Assembly (NCBI GenBank): GCA_009704065.1
Contig: WLEX01000029.1
Location: forward strand, 1 to 9,665
Direction: 5' to 3'
Source of the DNA: Actinomycetota bacterium
GTDB lineage: Bacteria > Actinomycetota > Acidimicrobiia > Acidimicrobiales > Ilumatobacteraceae
Length of the DNA: 9,665 bases
Below, piece by piece: positions 1 through 4,349 of the stretch. The notes under the pieces were generated by a model that was not told where the DNA came from, made no database searches, and worked only from the letters and a program-made list of their open reading frames with translations. Each line of letters begins with the position of its first letter. Position 1 is the stretch's first letter. The position numbers and the translations under genes were made by a program.

Positions 1-462
1 ACATGCTTTACATACTCCTACAACATCGAGTCGGTGATGAGCCATAACAAATCCTGCTTGTGCAGCGACGCGCGCTAACGCAGCATCGAGATCGTGTTCG
101 ATGGCATCGGGAATACGCACATCGTCTACGGCGCCGCACTTGCTGCACACCATGTGGTGGTGATGGCCCGTGAGATCTTCGCTTAGTTCGTATCGCGCCC
201 ATTCGTCGGTGGTGATCACTCGCACCACTACTCCAGCATTTTCGAGTACTGACAAGTTGCGGTACGCCGACGACTGAGCAAGTCCCGAGGTGGCCTTCAA
301 AATTTCAGGAATCGATAACGGCCTCTGCGCTCCGGTGAGGGCCGACACAATGTCTCGACGCCCTGCAGTGAACCGTTGGCCGATCTCGGCAAGCTTGGTG
401 GCCACATGGTGGGCAATATCGGAAGCGGCCACAGGATCGGCGGAATGATCGTGGGCGGCCAT
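1..462 (-). CDS. Fur-family metalloregulator, C-terminus cut by window edge
   Basis: I translated this frame by hand: it is open for 154 codons and runs off the window start, probably lacking only a few residues. Fur-family proteins are metal- or redox-sensing dimeric repressors (Fur, Zur, PerR and others). The winged-helix DNA-binding part is visible around residues 25-85, including SSAYRNLSVLENAGVV, the usual recognition-helix pattern. The metal-binding region carries the run HHHH at residues 100-103, C106-x2-C109 and a second pair C151-x2-C154, the four-cysteine structural zinc site. An in-frame TAG lies four codons upstream of the ATG, so this is the first possible ATG. It begins 29 bases after the GH84 stop but has its own leaderless-type -10 box. 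Whether it senses iron, zinc or peroxide cannot be told from these residues. The N-terminus is somewhat histidine-rich (MAAHDHS). Confidence 0.9.
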   Translation of the reverse strand, partial: MAAHDHSADPVAASDIAHHVATKLAEIGQRFTAGRRDIVSALTGAQRPLSIPEILKATSGLAQSSAYRNLSVLENAGVVVRVITTDEWARYELSEDLTGHHHHMVCSKCGAVDDVRIPDAIEHDLDAALARVAAQAGFVMAHHRLDVVGVCKAC

Positions 463-468
463 GGTTTG

Positions 469-474
469 ACCCTA
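469..474 (-). promoter_or_regulatory. Leaderless -10 box (TAGGGT) of the fur gene
   Basis: On the minus strand TAGGGT is followed by six bases (CAAACC) and then the ATG of the Fur-family gene. A TANNNT hexamer six or seven bases before a start codon is the usual arrangement of leaderless transcripts in actinobacteria, where transcription begins at the first base of the start codon. No good Shine-Dalgarno site precedes this ATG. No -35 box was recognised. Confidence 0.45.
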
Positions 475-476
475 TC

Positions 477-492
477 GAGAATGAGTGAGAAT
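477..492 (-). repeat. 10-base-period direct repeat upstream of fur, possible operator
   Basis: On the plus strand GAGAAT occurs at 477-482 and 487-492. The full ten-base units GAGAATGAGT and GAGAATCAGC agree at 8 of 10 positions, so the copies sit one helical turn apart. They lie directly upstream of the candidate -10 box of the fur gene, between it and the GH84 stop codon. Fur-family regulators often bind their own promoter, so an autoregulatory site is possible; it is not a clear match to a classical Fur or Zur box. Confidence 0.3.
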
Positions 493-1724
493 CAGCCCTT
501 GTAGGCCTGCATCGCAGCCAGAGCCTTGATCACCAGTAGGTCGACCAAAGATTCCGACGGTGCAACTGAACCGGCACGCAGAAAGAACTTTCCGTACTCG
601 TTCTGGGTGGCAAGTGGTCTCTGTCGTGGCCCACGGCCAAAGGTGAAGGCCTGAGTGCTCGTGTGGAGAGACCAGCCAAGGAACTGACCCATCAGGCGGT
701 TTGCCTGCTTCTCTGTCATTTCTGCGATGTCAGATTCAAGAACCGTGAGTGCTGCCACAGCGAGGCGGGCTCCCGCTCTGGCGGATTCGACCCATGGTGC
801 AACATCGGCATCGAGGTCGGGCATGTCGCGCACTGCTTCCCACCATTGCCGACTCGGTGTCTCGCCTGGCCAATGTGGTTCGCCACGATATGAGGTGGCT
901 TCAGCGAGCAATCGCCATCCGTCGCGATCGACTGCCGTGTTCCATGCGGCTATTGCATCGTTGCCGTTCCACCAGGCAGCAGCAGACTCGAGCATCACGC
1001 GTGATGCGACACATTCCACCATGGGGTTCCACAAGAAACCACTACACAGATCGCGCAGTTCTGCATCGCGTCCCACAAATGGTCCGAGATGAAGATGAGC
1101 GTGCATCAATGCATCGTTGACCGGTGCGTTATCCCATACCAATGGCGCTCGACCACCTGTTGCTGCAATACGTGCGCGTGCATCGGTAGCAGTGATGGTG
1201 TCACACACCACTTGATCGCCGGTCCATAACAGCTCTACTCGTTCATCGAGTCCGTTACAGAGTGCTTCTAAATACGGTGACGATGTAATTCCTGCGTAGT
1301 GCGTTGGCGTGATCCATACAGGTACGTGTAATTCATGTAATACCGCATGAGCAATGCGCTGATGTTCGCTCGCTGCATCGAGTACTGGTAGATCATCGAA
1401 GCACAACATGACTGCGCCAGCACCTGCAGTAATTGCGGGTCGCAATTTAGTAATGACTTGTTCATTGGTTGCACCAGAGCCTGGTGTAAGACCAATAACA
1501 AACATCACGTCTTCTTGTCGTGCTGACAATTCAGAGAATTGCTGCAGTTCGTCAGAGGTAAATGGTGCAAGCCATTCATCACGATGGCGCGGCTCTAATT
1601 TCGCGGCCCACACATACGAGTTCCAGTTCCACGTAGCGATGGTGTCAATGAGCGCGAGTCGCTCTTCATGAGAATAAGGATCGCCATAGAAACCTTCAAT
1701 GATTCCAGCAATTTTCTTCATCAT
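492..1724 (-). CDS. Glycoside hydrolase family 84 beta-N-acetylglucosaminidase (O-GlcNAcase-like), no signal peptide
   Basis: This 410-residue protein matches the GH84 family, which hydrolyses terminal beta-linked N-acetylglucosamine by substrate-assisted catalysis. The family opening IEGFYGDPYSHEERL lies at residues 9-23. The catalytic aspartate pair is D110-D111 in LCFDDLP. The substrate-contacting motifs WDNAPVND (N199, D204) and LWNPM (N233) line up with N280, D285 and N313 of human O-GlcNAcase. Residues 240-410 form a helical C-terminal part. The catalytic motif starts almost at the N-terminus and there is no signal peptide or anchor, so a cytoplasmic enzyme is expected, unlike many secreted bacterial members. 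The first ATG (1724) overlaps the upstream stop as TAATG; the next ATG at 1721 is equally possible, with AGGGA upstream as ribosome binding site. The natural substrate is unknown: peptidoglycan or chitin fragments and modified proteins are all options. The 5' part looks more AT-rich than the 3' part. Confidence 0.9.
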   Translation of the reverse strand: MMKKIAGIIEGFYGDPYSHEERLALIDTIATWNWNSYVWAAKLEPRHRDEWLAPFTSDELQQFSELSARQEDVMFVIGLTPGSGATNEQVITKLRPAITAGAGAVMLCFDDLPVLDAASEHQRIAHAVLHELHVPVWITPTHYAGITSSPYLEALCNGLDERVELLWTGDQVVCDTITATDARARIAATGGRAPLVWDNAPVNDALMHAHLHLGPFVGRDAELRDLCSGFLWNPMVECVASRVMLESAAAWWNGNDAIAAWNTAVDRDGWRLLAEATSYRGEPHWPGETPSRQWWEAVRDMPDLDADVAPWVESARAGARLAVAALTVLESDIAEMTEKQANRLMGQFLGWSLHTSTQAFTFGRGPRQRPLATQNEYGKFFLRAGSVAPSESLVDLLVIKALAAMQAYKG

Positions 1725-2656
1725 TACTTCCCTACGAATTGATGCAACGCCGTTCCGGTTGCAAGCACACCATCGAGTATTTCATCGTTTGGTAATGCTG
1801 ATTGACCAAGGTTGTACACACCAGGAGCAACAGTGTGGCCAAGCAATGCCACTGCACTTTGTGCAGCAACTGCGCCTGCAACAGAAGCAACTCGTTCGGC
1901 AACGCCTACAACTTCGACATGGCGACGACCATCTCGTACGCCGCGCACTTCAACGCGCAATCCACCGAGACTTCCTTCGGCGTGTGGCGGAGTGATCATG
2001 GGTAACCGTGCAGTGAGACGATCGCGACGAGTGGCAGACACTCGCGCCGTAATGCGATGCAGTGTGGGAGCCATACGTTGGAGCAACACCGGTTCGGGAC
2101 TCGCAAAGCGATAACAATCGCGCGCGCCAATGGGATCGGGGAACCAACATAACTCGCGACCACTGCCGGCAGGACGCTGTAACCATTCGCCTTCGTGCCA
2201 CCCAATAGAGACACCGCCAAGACTGTCGTGATGTTGGCGTGCGCACATGGGCCCGCCGGTGCCGTGAACGGCAACATGCACTTCATCGATAGAAACAAAT
2301 GCTCGTTGCACATGGTGCACAAGCAAGCCCGACAACCCTGGTGCACATGCTGCACCAGCAATCACTACAGCGTTGCGCGCAACAGCACGTTCTTGAAGAT
2401 CGAGAATTGCTAAAACATCGGCCAAGTTGTCAGACGCCGACACCACAGAAATTCCCTGGGCGATAAAAGTAGAAGCAAGCGCTGCGTGCGGTGCACCATG
2501 TGCCAACACCACGATGCGGCAATCGAATAATTCAGTGGCGTTCTTCGACGATGCGATGCGAGCACGAATTCCGGCCGATTGCAGATGCAGTGCAACGCGT
2601 GAGCCGACTACACCAGAACCAATGATGCCGACCTGAAACATGGTGGGCTGATTCAT
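1724..2656 (-). CDS. NAD(P)-binding Rossmann-fold protein, saccharopine-dehydrogenase-like
   Basis: The 310-residue protein opens with a dinucleotide-binding fold: hydrophobic strand, GSGVVG at residues 13-18, then an alpha helix. Further on it has AGAACAPGLSGLL and GTGGPMCARQHHDSLGG, followed by WFPDPIGARDCYRF. The N-terminal half and the APGLSGLL segment recall saccharopine-dehydrogenase-like oxidoreductases, but I do not recognise a specific enzyme or substrate. The chosen ATG lies five bases after the upstream small gene's stop; an alternative ATG at 2641 gives MFQVGIIG and is equally compatible with the fold. Neither has a convincing Shine-Dalgarno site. The stop TAA shares one base with the GH84 start, so the two are probably translated together and may act in one pathway, for example on an amino-sugar or amino-acid derivative; that link is inference. 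Confidence 0.72.
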   Translation of the reverse strand: MNQPTMFQVGIIGSGVVGSRVALHLQSAGIRARIASSKNATELFDCRIVVLAHGAPHAALASTFIAQGISVVSASDNLADVLAILDLQERAVARNAVVIAGAACAPGLSGLLVHHVQRAFVSIDEVHVAVHGTGGPMCARQHHDSLGGVSIGWHEGEWLQRPAGSGRELCWFPDPIGARDCYRFASPEPVLLQRMAPTLHRITARVSATRRDRLTARLPMITPPHAEGSLGGLRVEVRGVRDGRRHVEVVGVAERVASVAGAVAAQSAVALLGHTVAPGVYNLGQSALPNDEILDGVLATGTALHQFVGK

Positions 2657-2661
2657 GGTGA

Positions 2662-2793
2662 TTACCGCTGGGGGGTGACCTCGCGCCACCCACCTTGCTG
2701 TGGAGTCTCGACGGGTTTGCCGCGGGTACGCAAGGCAGCCGCCACAATGCCACCAATGGACACAGCAAGGAAAACTTGGCGAAGGAACTTCAT
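2662..2793 (-). CDS. DLW-39-like small membrane peptide, 43 residues
   Basis: A short frame immediately downstream of the tRNA encodes 43 residues: MKFLRQVFLAVSIGGIVAAA, a basic linker (LRTRGK), then PVETPQQGGWREVTPQR and TAA. Residues 6-21 form one membrane-spanning helix. In actinobacteria a tiny protein family called DLW-39 sits near gyrA, DUF3566 and tRNA-Ile, with an N-terminal hydrophobic helix and a short acidic or aromatic tail with a DLW motif; here GGWREVT may be the counterpart. Size, topology and location agree, but the DLW tripeptide itself is absent, so membership is inferred. Function is unknown. The first base of the ATG is the last base of the tRNA's encoded CCA. There is no Shine-Dalgarno site because the upstream bases are tRNA. 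The oxidoreductase ATG follows five bases after the stop. Confidence 0.6.
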   Translation of the reverse strand: MKFLRQVFLAVSIGGIVAAALRTRGKPVETPQQGGWREVTPQR

Positions 2794-2869
2794 GGTGGGG
2801 CTAACAAGAATCGAACTTGTGACCTCATCCTTATCAGGGATGCGCTCTAACCGACTGAGCTATAGCCCC
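2793..2869 (-). tRNA. ileT: tRNA-Ile (anticodon GAT), CCA encoded
   Basis: Read on the minus strand the 74-base body (2869-2796) folds perfectly. The acceptor GGGGCTA pairs with TAGCCCC, the D stem GCTC pairs with GAGC, and the anticodon stem CATCC pairs with GGATG around loop CTGATAA (anticodon GAT, isoleucine). The variable loop is AGGTC, and the T stem ACAAG pairs with CTTGT around TTCGATT. The discriminator is A at 2796 and the CCA end is encoded at 2795-2793. tRNA-Ile(GAT) after gyrA and DUF3566 is the actinobacterial arrangement (ileT in Mycobacterium tuberculosis). The usual companion tRNA-Ala is not in this window. It lies 17 bases after the DUF3566 stop with no visible promoter of its own, so it is probably processed from the DUF3566 transcript. 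Its last A is shared with the next start codon. Confidence 0.97.
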
Positions 2870-2886
2870 TTAACGGGATTGTCACT

Positions 2887-3309
2887 CTACCTTTGGGTGG
2901 GGTCAGCCTCAACCGTGCGGGCCACCACTTCTTCTTCGAGCACGGTGACCCTGATTCCGCCCACCAATTCGGTGATCAGATTGAAGACCACGGCGGCCAA
3001 AACCCATATTCCGGTGCCACCAATGATGGCAAAGAGCCCAAAGAGGGCACTCGACTGGAATAGCTCGCCACCCTTGAAAGAGAAGGAATCCCATCCGAAC
3101 GAGGCAAAAAACGACTCGAGGTTATTGATGGTGCCGGTGGCCGAGCCCACATTCCAGAGCAAGACCCCGGTGATGAGAAGCACCACATACAACGCTGCAT
3201 GGAATACCGCTGCCACTTTGAACACACTCCACACATCGAGGTCACGGATAACTCGCGTGACTTTGCGTACGCGGTGACGCGGCGCAGGAGAGGAAACATT
3301 TGTGGGCAC
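2887..3309 (-). CDS. DUF3566 family membrane protein (Rv0007-like)
   Basis: The 140-residue protein has the DUF3566 layout: a basic N-terminal tail, the motif RDLDVWSVFKVAAVF (residues 22-36), and a first membrane helix at about 32-53 ending GVLLWNVGSATG. An extracytoplasmic loop with INNLESFF and FKGGELFQ follows, then a second helix at about 88-112. The protein closes with NLITELVGGIRVTVLEEE (110-127), the most conserved part of the family. DUF3566 proteins sit downstream of gyrA in actinobacteria (Rv0007 in M. tuberculosis); their role is not well defined, with cell-envelope or division functions suggested by context. The start is GTG at 3309: AGAGG directly abuts it, too close for a ribosome binding site, but a TACACT box six bases upstream makes a leaderless start convincing. 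The plus-strand cassette and the TadE-like gene separate it from gyrA. Confidence 0.92.
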   Translation of the reverse strand: MPTNVSSPAPRHRVRKVTRVIRDLDVWSVFKVAAVFHAALYVVLLITGVLLWNVGSATGTINNLESFFASFGWDSFSFKGGELFQSSALFGLFAIIGGTGIWVLAAVVFNLITELVGGIRVTVLEEEVVARTVEADPTQR

Positions 3310-3315
3310 CTCTTG

Positions 3316-3321
3316 AGTGTA
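3316..3321 (-). promoter_or_regulatory. Leaderless -10 box (TACACT) of the DUF3566 gene
   Basis: On the minus strand TACACT is followed by six bases (CAAGAG) and the GTG start. This is the same TANNNT-N6-start geometry seen at the fur gene and at the opposite-strand cassette. Transcription would start at the GTG and could carry the DUF3566, tRNA-Ile, DLW-39-like, oxidoreductase and GH84 genes. No clear TTGACA-type -35 element is present at 17-18 bases. Confidence 0.5.
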
Positions 3322-3344
3322 TTGACTGTGGCTATGCGACCTGA

Positions 3345-3353
3345 GTCAGAGCC
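3345..3353. repeat. Left copy of 9-base direct repeat flanking the plus-strand cassette
   Basis: GTCAGAGCC occurs here and again, in the same orientation, at 4000-4008. The two copies bracket the nucleotidyltransferase cassette together with its promoter. This copy lies in the upstream region of the DUF3566 promoter. Flanking short direct repeats can be a target-site duplication or a recombination scar, but nine bases can also match by chance. Confidence 0.4.
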
Positions 3354-3402
3354 CGATCATGGGTGCAAACTCCTACCCGCCAATGGCCTCCCACCCCACA
3401 GG

Positions 3403-3408
3403 TAGAAT
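3403..3408 (+). promoter_or_regulatory. Leaderless -10 box (TAGAAT) of the nucleotidyltransferase cassette
   Basis: TAGAAT is followed by six bases (GTTTGT) and then GTGATG, so transcription would begin at or beside the GTG at 3415. There is no Shine-Dalgarno site before the first gene. The five bases GGTAG at 3401-3405, overlapping the box, are an inverted copy of CTACC at 3373-3377 and might form an operator half-site pair, though the arms are short. Confidence 0.5.
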
Positions 3409-3414
3409 GTTTGT

Positions 3415-3609
3415 GTGATGAAAAAGACAATTGAAATCGCGACATCACACCACGACGCCGTCATTTCCGACAAGGAATTCTGGGTATCACAGACCCGTGA
3501 GGCCCGTCTTCAACACGCCCTCGAACTGCGCAGGATTAACTATGGAACAGATCGAGTTTCCTCAAGACTTCAGCGAGTTCTTGAAATTACTCAACGCTCA
3601 CCACGTTGA
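3415..3609 (+). CDS. Small partner protein of nucleotidyltransferase (putative antitoxin-like)
   Basis: The protein has 64 residues from GTG at 3415, or 63 from ATG at 3418. The leaderless box favours 3415. The middle DKEFWVSQTREARLQHALEL and the tail RINYGTDRVSSRLQRVLEI resemble a recurrent family of small proteins encoded directly before minimal nucleotidyltransferases, where the pattern is an aromatic residue plus W, then RL, then RxxNYG, then RLQRV. I know of no assigned biochemical function for that family; an antitoxin or regulatory-subunit role is inferred from the pairing and from size. It is charged, soluble and probably helical, with no membrane helix or recognisable DNA-binding motif. 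The last 68 bases overlap the start of the nucleotidyltransferase in another frame, so the two are almost certainly co-translated. The pair runs against all neighbouring genes. Confidence 0.7.
   Translation: MMKKTIEIATSHHDAVISDKEFWVSQTREARLQHALELRRINYGTDRVSSRLQRVLEITQRSPR
3532..3535 (+). promoter_or_regulatory. Ribosome binding site deciding the nucleotidyltransferase start
   Basis: AGGA at 3532-3535 lies six bases before ATG at 3542, inside the coding part of the small partner gene. It supports 3542 rather than the upstream in-frame ATG at 3431, whose extra 37 residues look unlike any nucleotidyltransferase. Confidence 0.55.
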
Positions 3610-3991
3610 ATATCTACTGATTGGCGGTTTCGCCGTTGCCATGCACGGCTACCCGCGTACCACGGCAGACATGGATGTCTGGGTGGCTCATCGTCGAAGC
3701 AATGCGGAACGATTAGTCACGTGCCTGCGCGAATTTGGGTTTGACACCCCTGACCTCACAGCGGAGTTGTTCGACGACCCCAATCGGATTATTCGGATGG
3801 GTGAGGCTCCTCTCCGTATCGAGATTCTCATGGATATCGACGGAGTTGAGTTTGATGACTGTGTCTCGCGTGCCGAGACCCAAACACTCGACGGAAATAG
3901 CATCCCAGTGATTTCATTAAGTGATTTGAAGATCAACAAGCGCGCAAGTGGTCGCGCCAAAGATCTGGATGATTTAGAACATCTACCCTGA
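3542..3991 (+). CDS. Minimal nucleotidyltransferase (AbiEii/MNT-like), putative toxin of a two-gene module
   Basis: The 149-residue protein begins MEQIEFPQDFSEFLKLL, the usual opening of this family. It carries the nucleotidyltransferase signature GG at 28-29 followed by FAVAMHGYPRTTADMDVWV, giving the catalytic D43-x-D45. An acidic strand LRIEILMDIDG (91-101) supplies the likely third carboxylate (E94 or D98). The C-terminal LKINKRASGRAKDLDDLEHL (129-148) matches the K-x2-GR-x-KD-x2-DL tail of AbiEii-like and related transferases. Such enzymes transfer a nucleotide to tRNA, protein or a small molecule, and several are toxins or antitoxins; which applies here is unknown. All key residues are intact, so it is probably active. 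The upstream small gene overlaps it by 68 bases, and a good AGGA site precedes its ATG. It ends 31 bases from the convergent TadE-like gene. The family call is solid; a toxin role is inferred. Confidence 0.82.
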   Translation: MEQIEFPQDFSEFLKLLNAHHVEYLLIGGFAVAMHGYPRTTADMDVWVAHRRSNAERLVTCLREFGFDTPDLTAELFDDPNRIIRMGEAPLRIEILMDIDGVEFDDCVSRAETQTLDGNSIPVISLSDLKINKRASGRAKDLDDLEHLP

Positions 3992-4026
3992 TTCTGTAGG
4001 TCAGAGCCATAGTTTCACTGAATCAG
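3988..4026. terminator. Possible weak bidirectional hairpin between convergent genes
   Basis: CTGATTC (3988-3994) and GAATCAG (4020-4026) are perfect 7-base inverted arms around a 25-base loop, and each arm includes part of a stop codon of one of the two convergent genes. CACTGA/TCAGTG (4016-4028) is an alternative short palindrome. There is no T tract and the loop is long, so termination here is only a possibility. The right arm partly follows from both genes ending in TGATTC. Confidence 0.2.
4000..4008. repeat. Right copy of 9-base direct repeat flanking the plus-strand cassette
   Basis: This is an exact copy of GTCAGAGCC at 3345-3353, 655 bases away. It lies in the short gap between the nucleotidyltransferase stop and the convergent TadE-like stop. 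Collapsing one repeat copy and the cassette would leave a gap of about 58 bases between the TadE-like and DUF3566 genes, a normal spacing for neighbouring genes on one strand. Confidence 0.4.
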
Positions 4027-4349
4027 TGCGATGCCGATGCCACAGATGTAAGGCTGCCGTTGCGAACGGTGATGGTCACCATGCCATCTGTTTCTTCAGT
4101 GGCCACGATTTCAACATGCAGATATGCAGCAAGTCGTTGTGCATCGGCAGCGCCGTGAGAGACATAGGCCAACACCACTGCATCGGCATCACGTTGAATA
4201 GAGGCAATGAGTTGCAGTCGTTGCGTGACGAAGACCAGTGCGCAGACGCCAGCAACCATGATGGCCCACCACCACAGTGACAATACGGTGACGCTTCCGC
4301 GTGAGGAATCAGTCTTCGTCGGTGGAAAGAATGGGCGCAACCGAAGCAA
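4023..4349 (-). CDS. Small single-pass membrane protein, TadE/Rv3654c-like
   Basis: Up to 108 residues. After a short basic N-terminus, SSRGSVTVLSLWWWAIMVAG (residues 15-34) opens a hydrophobic helix reaching about residue 41. A helical stretch with RDADAVVLAYVSHGAADAQR and a beta-like tail HVEIVATEETDGMVTITVRN follow. An RGS(A/V)TV segment before a single membrane helix and then an alanine-rich helix is typical of TadE/TadG-like and Rv3654c-like pilin-related proteins, which are exported and may be assembled with type II/IV secretion-like machinery. The cysteines common in Rv3654c-like proteins are missing, so the assignment is tentative. The start is uncertain: TTG at 4349 overlaps gyrA by 41 bases, TTG at 4340 is another choice, and neither has a strong ribosome binding site. 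Three consecutive tryptophans in the helix are unusual. It is probably translated from the gyrA message. Confidence 0.55.
   Translation of the reverse strand: MLRLRPFFPPTKTDSSRGSVTVLSLWWWAIMVAGVCALVFVTQRLQLIASIQRDADAVVLAYVSHGAADAQRLAAYLHVEIVATEETDGMVTITVRNGSLTSVASASH

Noticed and set aside
8..202. 64-codon minus-strand frame rich in arginine
   Set aside because: It lies in a different frame of the Fur-family gene, whose metal-binding motifs are clearly in the other frame.
2675..3277. 200-codon plus-strand open frame
   Set aside because: It runs antisense through the DLW-39-like gene, the tRNA-Ile and the conserved DUF3566 gene; the translation is low in recognisable motifs and rich in Ser/Thr/Arg, as expected of an antisense shadow.
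3431..3541. N-terminal extension of the nucleotidyltransferase to ATG 3431
   Set aside because: The extra 37 residues do not resemble the family, overlap nearly all of the partner gene, and the ATG at 3542 has a good AGGA site.
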